Shown piece after piece: positions 8,331 through 16,965 of a stretch of 64,000 bases of DNA (positions are counted from its first letter, which is position 1; each line of letters begins with the position of its first letter). The notes under the pieces were generated by a model. It did no database searches. It was not told where the DNA came from and saw nothing but the letters and a program-made list of their open reading frames with translations. Origin of the DNA: JABURQ01 sp029243145 (GTDB lineage Bacteria; Planctomycetota; Planctomycetia; Planctomycetales; Planctomycetaceae); NCBI GenBank assembly GCA_965660145.1, contig CBFHYX010000002.1:310001-374000 (forward strand). The letters run 5' to 3'. A program made the translations under genes and the position numbers.

Positions 8331-9746
8331 TTATGCGAGGATGCCCTTAACAACTCCGCCGTGTACGTCGGTCAAACGGAAGTCGCGACCGGCATAACGG
8401 AAGGTCAGTTGTTCGTGATCAAACCCCAACAGATGCAAAATCGTCGCATGCAAATCATGAACGTGAACACGATCTTCGACAGCTTTCAGCCCTAATTCGT
8501 CGGTCACTCCATGAACATGACCGGCTTTCACACCGCCTCCCGCCATCCAGACGGTGAACCCGTCGGCGTGATGATCGCGTCCTTGTGTTTTGGTGACGGG
8601 AAGCTGAACTGTGGGAGTGCGTCCCATTTCACCGCCCCAAATCACCAGAGTGTCTTTGAGCATATCGCGGTCTTTAAGATCCTGTAACAAAGCAGCAATC
8701 GGCTGATCCGATTCTCGACACAACCGTTTATGCGAACCTTCCAGATTATTATGGGAATCCCAAGGCTGCCCCTTACCATGATAGACCTGCACATAACGCA
8801 CACCTCGTTCGCAAAGTCGTCGGGCGATTAATGTCTGTCGTCCTTGAACGTGGTCGCCGTACGCTTCGCGGATATGTTTCGCCTCTCGCGAGATATCAAA
8901 TGCCTCGTCCGCTTCTGACTACATGCGGAACGCTAACTCGAGTGATTGACTCCGGGCATCCAGCTTCTGATCACCGACGCGGTCTCGACGATGAATCTCA
9001 TTGAGTTGTTGGATTAAGCTGAGCTGTTTTTTCTGCTGATCAGGGACGAGGTAATCGTTTTGAATATTGGCAACGAGTTCTTCTGGCTCAGTAAACTGCG
9101 AGTCGATGTACGTTCCTTGATAGATGCCGGGCAGAAAACTGCTCCGCCAGTTGGCAGATTGTGCGGTCGGCAATCCGGTCGGACACATCACCACGAAGCC
9201 CGGCAGTGATTGATTTTCGGTTCCCAAACCGCACAAAGTCCACGAACCGAGAGAAGGTCGCGACTGGGCAATGTTGCCGCAGTTCATCATCATCAAGCCG
9301 GGCTCGTGATTCGGCACATCGGTCACCATCGAACGAATCACGCAGATGTCGTCAATGTGCTCGGCGATTTTGGGGAGTAGCTCACTGACCTCGATGCCAC
9401 TTTGTCCTCGTTTTTTGAATTTGAAAGGCGAGGCAAACGCCGCCCCACCCTTTCGTTTATCGTTCTTGAATTTCCCATCCAACAATTGCTTGCCATGATA
9501 TTTTTCGAGGAGAGGCTTGGGATCAAACGTATCGACCTGCGAAGGGCCACCATTCATAAACAGATGAATGACTCGTTTAACCTTGGCGGGAAACTGCGGT
9601 TCTTTAGGTGCCAGTGAAGAGAAAACAGGTTTCCCCTCATCAGCCGAGAGCAACCCGGCTTACGAGAACAAAGTGGAGAGAGCGACGGCTCCCATTCCCA
9701 ATCCCGATCTTCCGAGCATTTCACGACGAGAAAGAGGAACTGACAT
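8331..9746 (-). pseudogene. DUF1501 protein gene with two in-frame stop codons
   Basis: The frame from the ATG at 9746 to the stop at 8331 encodes a full DUF1501 protein: Tat signal (SRREMLGRSGLGMGAVAL), the FMNGGPSQVDTFDPKP core, and the C-terminal HLLGFDHEQLTFRYAGRDFRLTDVHG. It is broken by TAA at codon 29, inside the signal peptide, and by TAG at 8919-8921. Both can be derived from Gln codons (CAA, CAG) by one C-to-T change. Between and after them the frame is intact and conserved. The usual partner, a DUF1549/DUF1553 cytochrome gene, is absent; aspartokinase lies upstream. A TTG at 9653 could restart translation but would lose the signal. I read it as a recent pseudogene. Confidence 0.85.
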
Positions 9747-9847
9747 GTTGACACCATTCTGGTGGAAAGGAGAGATCTTCAGCGTGGACTTCTCTTATAC
9801 CCTATCAATCAAGCTGGCTACAAGATGCAGAGTCATCTCTCAACCTC

Positions 9848-11644
9848 TCAGGAATTCAGATCAAAGGCTCGATGCAAACAATCGTGAGCCTTTTCGCCTT
9901 CAGCACTGCTGACCACAACACTCATCAATATCTCGGAAGTATTGAGCATCGTGACGTTGATGCCCGCTTGAAAAAGTGCCTGAAACATCTTGCGCCCCAC
10001 ATCGGTGTGACTCCGCAATCCGATGCCACGCACCGACAGCTTGGCGATCTCTTTTTCATAGCTGAGATCAGAATCGGGCCAATCTTCCAGCACCGCACGT
10101 ACGAGGAGCAAACATTGATCGAGGTCTTCTCGGGGTACGGTGAACGAAATATTGGTCCGGTTTTTTGCTCCGACATTCTGCACAATCATGTCGACCATAA
10201 TCGCACCATCGGCAACAGCAGAAAATAGTTGCGAGGCAACGCCGGGCGAGTTCGGCAAATTACTGATCGTCACGCGTGATTGAGCCTGATCGATATTCAC
10301 ATCACTCACCACAATGTCTTCCATGTTCGTCAAGCGGGCGACCACATCTTGCTCCAACTGTGCCTGCTTCTCTTGGTCATTATTAACTTCCGAGATTTTC
10401 TTGACGAAACCGATTCGTGGTGTGGGATGATGATCCTGTTCTAATCCAAACCCGCGATGCACCGCCAAGACCGCGTCATCGGCCGAGTTTCTGTCAACCA
10501 AGACCGAAATCTTGATGTCGCTGGTTGTCACCATGCCGATGTTGATGTCGGCTTCTGCGAGGATTGAAAACATTTCAGCAGCCACACCCGTATGAGTTCG
10601 CATCCCCACACCAACCGCCGACACTTTGGAAACATGAGTTCCTGATTGAATTTCTCCCGCCCCCAATTCATCGACAGCCGCTTGTGCCGCGGTGAGTGTT
10701 TCGGCAAGATCGTCTTGGGGAACGGTGAACGAAATTTCCGCGACTCCCCCCGAACTGACATCCTGCACGACAAGATCGATGGGAATTTTTCGCTCTGCCA
10801 TTTGCGAGAAGATCACACTCAGAACTCCCGGCCTGTCGGGAATTCCACCGATTGTCACTCGCGCTTCGTTGCGAATGAGTGCCACCCCGTTCACAACCGA
10901 CACATCCTCATCCGACGCGGGCGTAATCAATGTTCCTTCGGCATCGGAGTAAGAAGGACGCACGCGCAACGGCACGCGAAATTTTTTCGCAAATTCAATC
11001 GAACGCGAGTGCATAACGCCGGCCCCGACGCTGGCCAGTTCTAGCATTTCATCATAAGAAATCTGGCTCAGTTTGCGGGTTTCGGGAACGAGTCGTGGGT
11101 CGGTCGAAAAGACTCCTTCAACGTCGGTATAAATTTCACAGACATCAGCTTGAAGGACTGTTGCCAATGCAGTGGCAGTCGTGTCGGAGCCACCTCGCCC
11201 CAGTGTGGTGATGTTGAAGTCGTCGTCTGTCCCTTGAAATCCACAAACCACAACTATCGCTCCGCTGTCGAGATGCCTTTTCATCCGCTCGGTGGCGATG
11301 CGTTCGATACGGGCTTTCGTGTGAGAGGAATCTGTCAACACACCCACCTGACCACCAGTGAGACTGACCGCTTGCTCGCCTAGTGAGTGGACCGCCATGG
11401 CCATGAGTGAAACCGACTCTTGCTCACCCGTAGAGAGCAGCATGTCCATTTCACGGGGATGGGGATGATCGGTGATTTCCGCAGCCAGTCTGACCAGTTC
11501 ATCGGTCTTTTTTCCGCGGGCACTGACCACCATCACCACTTGATGGCCGGCTCTTTTCGCGGCAACAGCGCGTTCGGCAGCGCGACGTATCTTGGTGGCA
11601 TCGGCGACAGAGGTGCCTCCGAATTTTTGAACAATGATGGCCAC
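9848..11644 (-). CDS. lysC: aspartokinase with extended ACT-domain tail
   Basis: A 598-residue aspartate kinase catalysing ATP-dependent phosphorylation of aspartate, the first step to Lys, Thr and Met. The kinase domain (about residues 1-235) has KFGGTSV at the N-terminus, TTLGRGGSDTTA and the DPRLVPETRK region. Bacterial LysC is usually about 400 residues with two ACT domains. This one continues with a second pair (about 430-595), seen as the repeated segments SVVNGVALIRNEARVTIGGI and ISNLPNSPGVASQLFSAVAD, and the recurring GVGMRTHTGVAAEMF / GIGLRSHTDVGRKMF motif. The ACT domains normally bind amino-acid effectors, so allosteric control may be more elaborate. The gene stands alone; its start ATG at 11644 fits the family. 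Confidence 0.95.
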   Translation of the reverse strand: MAIIVQKFGGTSVADATKIRRAAERAVAAKRAGHQVVMVVSARGKKTDELVRLAAEITDHPHPREMDMLLSTGEQESVSLMAMAVHSLGEQAVSLTGGQVGVLTDSSHTKARIERIATERMKRHLDSGAIVVVCGFQGTDDDFNITTLGRGGSDTTATALATVLQADVCEIYTDVEGVFSTDPRLVPETRKLSQISYDEMLELASVGAGVMHSRSIEFAKKFRVPLRVRPSYSDAEGTLITPASDEDVSVVNGVALIRNEARVTIGGIPDRPGVLSVIFSQMAERKIPIDLVVQDVSSGGVAEISFTVPQDDLAETLTAAQAAVDELGAGEIQSGTHVSKVSAVGVGMRTHTGVAAEMFSILAEADINIGMVTTSDIKISVLVDRNSADDAVLAVHRGFGLEQDHHPTPRIGFVKKISEVNNDQEKQAQLEQDVVARLTNMEDIVVSDVNIDQAQSRVTISNLPNSPGVASQLFSAVADGAIMVDMIVQNVGAKNRTNISFTVPREDLDQCLLLVRAVLEDWPDSDLSYEKEIAKLSVRGIGLRSHTDVGRKMFQALFQAGINVTMLNTSEILMSVVVSSAEGEKAHDCLHRAFDLNS

Positions 11645-11757
11645 AGCAGATCTTTCAAATTTTGGGTCGATACTCGAAAACAGCAGTATAACTTAGTGTA
11701 CCGTTCATGTTGATGGTCTCAAGTCCCACACCGTCAGGAGTTTATGCCCGCAGGACC

Positions 11758-11794
11758 AAAAAAAGAGCGACAGCCGGAAAATCCGACTGCCGCT
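11758..11794 (-). terminator. Rho-independent terminator after the amidotransferase homologue
   Basis: On the minus strand a 13-base-pair stem (11766-11778 with 11782-11794, three-base loop, two G-T pairs) is followed by a seven-T run at 11764-11758. It lies about 100 bases past the stop of the gene at 11895-12659 and upstream of lysC, separating the two transcripts. Confidence 0.85.
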
Positions 11795-11894
11795 TGGAAG
11801 AGAAATGGTCTCAATCTACCAAGAGAAAGACCATTCAATTTATTAACAATGTCATCTATCAATCAGAGTGAGACAACGACTCAAACTAAGTGAC

Positions 11895-12659
11895 TCACGC
11901 CGCTTGGCGTTGTGGCATTTGAAGAATTGTCGGTTCTTCGGCAGCTTGAGTCGCCTCCAGAAACGCTTCGAAGACCTGCATATCGAGAGCCGAGGCAGAT
12001 TCGTTTTCCGGATGGAACTGAGTCCCCAAGCAGAACCAATCGCGCTCGATTGATTCGTAGGCTTCGATCACTCCATCAGGACAAGTGGCCGAAACTCGGA
12101 ACATCGGTGCAACCGCATCCACGGCCATATGATGTTGCGAGTTAACCCGAATTTCTCCCGGTCCGTAAATGGCATCCATTCGAGTTTCTGGAACAATTTC
12201 CAACACGTGGCGAGTATTGGATTCCTGCTGATCGAAGTGAGGCAGTGGTTTGGGTTGCTCTTCAGGAAGATGTTGAATCAAAGTTCCGCCCATGATCACA
12301 TTCAACGTCTGCATGCCAGAACCAATCGCGAGAATTGGCATTTTCTTTTCGACAGCCATTTTACACAGCCGACGATCAAAGTCTTCACGACGCAACGGCA
12401 TCGGTCGAACAGCGGGATGTTTTTCGAGTCCCATGCGAGAGGGATCAATGTCCATCGAACATCCTGCCATCACAATTCCGTCCAACTGATTCAAAACTTG
12501 TTTCAGGTCATCATCATCGTTGTAAGGTGGGATGAGAATCGGCAGACCGCCCGCTTTGGTGACGGAATCATAGTAGCCTGTGTTAAACCAACTGAGGGCG
12601 TGAGTCTCTTGACGTGCCGCACGAAAATCGCCGCTGATACCGATAACTGGCTTGTTCAT
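11895..12659 (-). CDS. class-I glutamine amidotransferase-like (peptidase C26/PuuD-type) protein lacking the Cys nucleophile
   Basis: A 254-residue protein with the overall plan of gamma-glutamyl-GABA hydrolases (PuuD). IGISGDFRAARQETHALSW lies at the N-terminus, the nucleophile-elbow segment PILAIGSGMQTLN at 108-120, and the GTQFHPE His-Glu motif at 212-218. In active members the elbow reads GICRGMQ with the catalytic Cys. Here that position is Gly113, encoded by GGT at 12321-12323, while His216 and Glu218 remain. Hydrolysis by the standard mechanism is therefore unlikely; a binding or regulatory role, or altered chemistry, is possible. AAGGA precedes the ATG. A terminator at 11758-11794 ends the unit. 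Confidence 0.8.
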   Translation of the reverse strand: MNKPVIGISGDFRAARQETHALSWFNTGYYDSVTKAGGLPILIPPYNDDDDLKQVLNQLDGIVMAGCSMDIDPSRMGLEKHPAVRPMPLRREDFDRRLCKMAVEKKMPILAIGSGMQTLNVIMGGTLIQHLPEEQPKPLPHFDQQESNTRHVLEIVPETRMDAIYGPGEIRVNSQHHMAVDAVAPMFRVSATCPDGVIEAYESIERDWFCLGTQFHPENESASALDMQVFEAFLEATQAAEEPTILQMPQRQAA

Positions 12660-12662
12660 TGA

Positions 12663-13134
12663 AATCCTTTTCCTGAAACGAACGCACTCCTTGTGCGTTT
12701 TGTGGAGTTGGTTAGCCTGAAACTGTTCAAGCTAATCCTGTCGTGTGACGAGCTAATTCTGTTGACCGCAGGCAAAATCGGTTGCAGAAAAGGAGTCGGC
12801 AATGGGAGTCAGAGTCCGTACAATGAGCGCGACGGAAACCTTATGAACCCGCAAAGATGAACATCCTGTTCCTGTAATCCAGATCATTCCCTTGATCCGT
12901 CGTTCGGTGTCAGCGATGATTTCCGAGATTCCTGACAACAACAAGTTGAGAGGTCCAGTTCTTAGAAATTGGCTGAAGTGGAGTTTTCAAACACCAAACT
13001 TGAGCTAACCTTAAAGTGCGAGATCCATTCTGTAAAGCATTTTGACGATTTAGTAGATAATCGACCTTGCACTGGCCCTGAACCCCAAGATCTTGTGGTC
13101 AACATCGTTTCCAACTCATTTAAGCCTTCATTCT
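12663..13134. other. intergenic region between divergent genes
   Basis: About 470 bases separate the minus-strand amidotransferase homologue from plus-strand tsaE. No credible gene is seen. A small hairpin (aacgcac/gtgcgtt, 12681-12699) lies in the leader of the minus-strand gene, with AAGGAG in its loop when read on that strand. The rest is unremarkable and presumably holds both promoters. Confidence 0.5.
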
Positions 13135-13599
13135 ATGAAATTACAGTCGTTTCCATGTGACTCGCTGGAACAGACCCAAAGTCTCGGGAGACGTTTGGGA
13201 GAAGCCGTGCAACCTGGAACCGTCATCTCATTGGTCGGCAATCTGGGTGCCGGTAAAACCCAATTGGCAACCGCCATCGCAACGGGGCTCGGCATCAACT
13301 CTGACGAGGTTTCCAGTCCCACTTTCATGTTGATTCAGGAATATCAGGGACGCATACCGCTCTACCACTTCGACACCTATCGCCTCAAAGACATCCACGA
13401 ATTCGAAGACCTCGGCGTCGATGAATATTTCTTCGGTGACGGCGTCTGCTTGGTCGAATGGGGAGACCGCTTCCAAGAACTCTTACCCGCTGACTTATTG
13501 AGAATCGAGATTCAGATTCTGGGAGAATCCCAGCGACAATTCGACATGACAGCCAACGGCCCCTTGAGCGAACAATTGATCGCAGAGTTAACAGACTGA
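13135..13599 (+). CDS. tsaE: tRNA threonylcarbamoyladenosine biosynthesis ATPase TsaE
   Basis: A 154-residue ATPase of the TsaE family, which works with TsaB and TsaD to make t6A37 on ANN-decoding tRNAs. The Walker A loop is GNLGAGKTQL, followed by the family signature VSSPTFMLIQEYQGRIPLYH and FDTYRL. VEWGDRFQELLP near the C-terminus is also typical. ATG at 13135 (MKLQSFPC) is chosen over a GTG-type start 42 bases upstream because it gives the normal family length. tsaB and tsaD are not in the window. Confidence 0.92.
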   Translation: MKLQSFPCDSLEQTQSLGRRLGEAVQPGTVISLVGNLGAGKTQLATAIATGLGINSDEVSSPTFMLIQEYQGRIPLYHFDTYRLKDIHEFEDLGVDEYFFGDGVCLVEWGDRFQELLPADLLRIEIQILGESQRQFDMTANGPLSEQLIAELTD

Positions 13600-13724
13600 T
13601 CAATAGAGTTCGGCGTCAGATCGTAGGGAACGAACAAAGTCAGCGAAGATGATATTCGCATTCTGTCTCACTCTTGCCCTATGATGGAGACTCATGCCAA
13701 TCGATCCCGCCGAGGAATAGAATC

Positions 13725-16037
13725 ATGCGTCGACTTTTGTTGGTCCTGCCTCTCTTATTCGCCACTGTTTTATTCGTACCTGTCGCACCAATGTTCGCCG
13801 ACCCGGTGCCGGGGACACAACCGCTTACTTGGGAAGGCGATATCACTTCTCGCCTGGTCGACGAATGCGATGCCTTTCTGTTACGACGTTTGGAAGAATC
13901 TGTCGAGAAACGCTCTGAGTATTGGGGAGAAGACGGAAAACCATCGGTCGAGAGATTGAAAAAAGCTCTCGGCCTAGTTGATGAACGTGTGCCGTTTGAG
14001 GGATTAGAACTGGTGGCGACCACCGAGGAATCGAGTCTCGTCGGCGAATTCGCGGATGTCGAAATCCATCGTGTTCGCTGGCCCGTTTTTGGGGGAGTTC
14101 ACGGCGAAGGGCTGTTTCTCAAAGCGTCTGAAAACGCAAAGGCATGGGCCATCGTCTTACCGGATGCCGATCAAACACCCGAACAATTGTGTGGCAATCA
14201 ATCTGCCAGATATGGGCCAGGAGAAATTGTTTGGGATGACTCTCAGCTTCCTTTAATCCTCGCCTCCCATGGTGTGAACGTCATTGTCCCCTCACTCATC
14301 AGCCGTGAAATGACCAAACGGAACAATCGGGCGAACCTGAGTCACCGTGAGTATTTGCATCGTCCCGCCTTCATTCTCGGGCGCACGATGACCGGCTATG
14401 AAGTTCAGAAAGTCCTTGCACTGGTCGATTGGATTTCCGGGAAGGACGAATCACTCCCGATTGGTGTTGCCGGTTGTGGAGAGGGTGGCATGATCGCACT
14501 CTATGCCGGTGCGGTGGACGACCGGATCGATACGACACTCGTCAGTAGTTATTTCGGGAATCGTCAAGACATCTGGAAGCAACCGATCTCGCGGCAGGTG
14601 TTTGGATTGTTACGTGAGTTCGGTGATGCCGAGTTGGGATCGATGATTGCGCCGCGCAAACTGATCATTGAAAGCACAAGAGGCCCGGTCGTTAATTTAC
14701 CGGGAGAGGGAGGCGCACCGGCGGTTGTCGAAGAGATGCCACTCGCGTTTTCTGGGAACAATCATCCTGAACTTGAACGATTGAAAAAACTTTCGGGGAA
14801 ATCTGAGATCATCTTTTCAGACGCGAGAGTGGATAGTCGGGGAGGTTTTTACTTTTTCAATCGATACGTCACTGTTCCATTTCTGAACGCTCTCTCGGCC
14901 AAGCCAATCATGCAGAAAGATTTTCAGGAGACAATCAGTCATCTCATAGTTCAGGTGCAAGGTGAAGAAAAAGCCCATCATAAATTTGTCAAAGAACGGC
15001 TTCAACGCCAGATCGCCGAGCTTGACCGACACAATCAGGAGGTCATGAACGAGTCGCCCTATGTCCGTAAGGAATTCATGAAAGGGCTCGATACCTCTTC
15101 GGTGGAAGCGTATGAGAAATCGGTTGAGACGTACCGAGACATTTTCCGCGAAGAAGTCATCGGAGAGTACGACCTGCCACTCGATCCGTTTAACGCCCGC
15201 AGTCGTAAAACGTGGGAAACCGACAAATGGGTCGGCTACGAAGTGGTGTTGGATGTGTTTGATGGCGTGTTTGCGTACGGTGCATTGTTGATGCCCAAAG
15301 ACATTAAAGGACCAGAAGACAAGCGGCCCGTCGTAGTCTGTCAGCATGGTTTGGAAGGCCGACCGACCGATGCGTTTCTCGACGATCATCGTGCCTATCA
15401 CGACTTCGCGGGCAAATTGGCCGAGCGGGGATTCATTACCTTCTGCCCTCAGAACGTCTACATTTTCAAGGATCGATTCCGAACATTACAACGCAAGTCG
15501 TATCCGTTGGGAACAACGCTGTTTTCACTCATCGTGCCCCAGCATCAACAGATTGTGAATTGGCTGAAGACTCAGCCAAACGTCGATGGTGATCGGATTG
15601 GTTTTTATGGTCTCTCTTACGGGGGGAAGAGTGCGATGCGCATCCCGGCACTCGTCACCGATTATTCTCTTTCCATTTGCTCGGCCGACTTCAACGAGTG
15701 GGTTCGCAAGAACGCCAGCACTCGCCTGCCGTACAGCTACGTCTGGACGGGCGAGTACGAAATCTATGAGTTCGATCTGGGCAGTACATTCAATTACGCC
15801 GAGATGGCGGCGCTCATTGCCCCTCGACCGTTTATGGTCGAACGCGGACACTTTGATGGCGTCGGCTGGGATGAATGGGTGGCTTATGAATTTGCGAAAG
15901 TTCGGAATTTGTACGCCGCGCAACTCGGTATCGGCGACCGTACCGAGATCGAATATTTCGTCGGACCGCATACAATCAACGGACAGGGAACTTTCGACTT
16001 CCTGCACAAACATCTCAATTGGCCAAAGTCGAAGTAA
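13725..16037 (+). CDS. exported protein with tandem alpha/beta-hydrolase domains
   Basis: A 770-residue protein with a clear signal peptide (MRRLLLVLPLLFATVLF, cleavage probably after APMFA). Two alpha/beta-hydrolase-like domains follow. In the first (about residues 110-330) the nucleophile elbow reads GCGEG, with Gly252 where Ser is expected, so it is probably inactive. In the second (about 480-770) the elbow is GLSYGG with Ser631, and GPHTINGQG near the C-terminus may supply the catalytic His. The second half resembles acetyl-xylan-esterase/dienelactone-hydrolase-type enzymes. It would act outside the cytoplasm on an unknown ester, perhaps on polysaccharide. ATG at 13725 is chosen because the signal starts there. 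A Tat-exported cupin-like gene and a glycosidase follow. Confidence 0.75.
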   Translation: MRRLLLVLPLLFATVLFVPVAPMFADPVPGTQPLTWEGDITSRLVDECDAFLLRRLEESVEKRSEYWGEDGKPSVERLKKALGLVDERVPFEGLELVATTEESSLVGEFADVEIHRVRWPVFGGVHGEGLFLKASENAKAWAIVLPDADQTPEQLCGNQSARYGPGEIVWDDSQLPLILASHGVNVIVPSLISREMTKRNNRANLSHREYLHRPAFILGRTMTGYEVQKVLALVDWISGKDESLPIGVAGCGEGGMIALYAGAVDDRIDTTLVSSYFGNRQDIWKQPISRQVFGLLREFGDAELGSMIAPRKLIIESTRGPVVNLPGEGGAPAVVEEMPLAFSGNNHPELERLKKLSGKSEIIFSDARVDSRGGFYFFNRYVTVPFLNALSAKPIMQKDFQETISHLIVQVQGEEKAHHKFVKERLQRQIAELDRHNQEVMNESPYVRKEFMKGLDTSSVEAYEKSVETYRDIFREEVIGEYDLPLDPFNARSRKTWETDKWVGYEVVLDVFDGVFAYGALLMPKDIKGPEDKRPVVVCQHGLEGRPTDAFLDDHRAYHDFAGKLAERGFITFCPQNVYIFKDRFRTLQRKSYPLGTTLFSLIVPQHQQIVNWLKTQPNVDGDRIGFYGLSYGGKSAMRIPALVTDYSLSICSADFNEWVRKNASTRLPYSYVWTGEYEIYEFDLGSTFNYAEMAALIAPRPFMVERGHFDGVGWDEWVAYEFAKVRNLYAAQLGIGDRTEIEYFVGPHTINGQGTFDFLHKHLNWPKSK

Positions 16038-16142
16038 ACTTCGCGGGAGATTTTTCTGGACAGGAGAGCCGCCAATTGTCACTGTAGTAGGATGGCAGGC
16101 TGACAATCTCGTCTTGCTGGCCTCTCTTCTCACACAGGAGTC

Positions 16143-16901
16143 ATGCTCATGACGGAGTCCTCAATCAGCCGACGCGAGTTCACCACCAGCACACTGCAAT
16201 CGTTGTTGACACTGGCGTTTCTCGAAACCTTGCACGTCGGCGATGCGTTCGGGAAAGAGATCAAACCGATTGCCGCCAAATGGTTGAAAGACCTCGATGA
16301 ACTGGGGCACGATGTCAAAGGAGAAAAGATTTCGCAGTTGGTGTGGCAGAAAAAAATTGAAGAACTGTTCTCGAAAATCGAACTCCCCGAACTATTGCGG
16401 TTTCTCGACTTCGAAAAACTAACTGCAAACCTGGAGTTCCGCGATCTCGGTGAACGCAGCTTACGTCCCGTATTTCCGAAGGTGGAAGGCTTGCCGACAG
16501 AGTTGGTCTTTGGACATCAAGTGTTTGCGTTACAGAAAGGTCGATCGGTCGTTCCCCACGGTCACGACAATATGTGTACCGCGTTTTTGATCCTTGACGG
16601 CGAATTTCAAGGTCGCTTGTACGACCGCCTCGAAGATGACCGCACCAGCATGATTCTTAAACCGAGCGTCAATGAAACCTTCAAGACCGGTCAGGTCTCG
16701 ACGATTTCCGAGAAGAAAGACAACGTACACTGGTTCAAAGCAAACAGCGAACGGGGATTCATCTTCAACATTCATGTCATGAATCTACACGCCGGAAAAA
16801 CTGGTCGAGTGTATGTCGATCCGCAGGGAGAAGAGATCGGCGATGGAAAGATTCGGGCCAAGAAAATCAAAGCAGCTGAAGCGTTCAAGCTGTACGGGTA
16901 A
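16143..16901 (+). CDS. Tat-exported cupin-like protein of unknown function
   Basis: A 252-residue protein starting with a twin-arginine signal (SRREFTTSTL, then a hydrophobic stretch), so it is exported folded, often a sign of a bound metal. The central part (about residues 120-215) looks like a cupin barrel, with VPHGHDNMCTAFLILDGEFQ as a possible metal-binding first motif (two His in HGH) and NVHWFKA as a second. I do not recognise a named family. It begins 105 bases after the tandem hydrolase and may share its transcript. A second ATG lies two codons in. Confidence 0.5.
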   Translation: MLMTESSISRREFTTSTLQSLLTLAFLETLHVGDAFGKEIKPIAAKWLKDLDELGHDVKGEKISQLVWQKKIEELFSKIELPELLRFLDFEKLTANLEFRDLGERSLRPVFPKVEGLPTELVFGHQVFALQKGRSVVPHGHDNMCTAFLILDGEFQGRLYDRLEDDRTSMILKPSVNETFKTGQVSTISEKKDNVHWFKANSERGFIFNIHVMNLHAGKTGRVYVDPQGEEIGDGKIRAKKIKAAEAFKLYG

Positions 16902-16965
16902 AATGGAACGCGATGTTTCGTGAGATCCGAACCGTGAGTCTTCATTAGTCGCACAGCCCGGTAAC

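Noticed and set aside
8919..8921. In-frame TAG in the DUF1501 frame as a recoded (pyrrolysine-type) codon
   Set aside because: A second stop of a different type (TAA) interrupts the signal peptide of the same frame, and the natural residue at both sites is most simply Gln; mutation explains both.
12681..12699. Hairpin aacgcac/gtgcgtt as a terminator
   Set aside because: The T run is short and the position is upstream of both flanking genes, so it ends no known transcript; at most a leader hairpin of the minus-strand gene.
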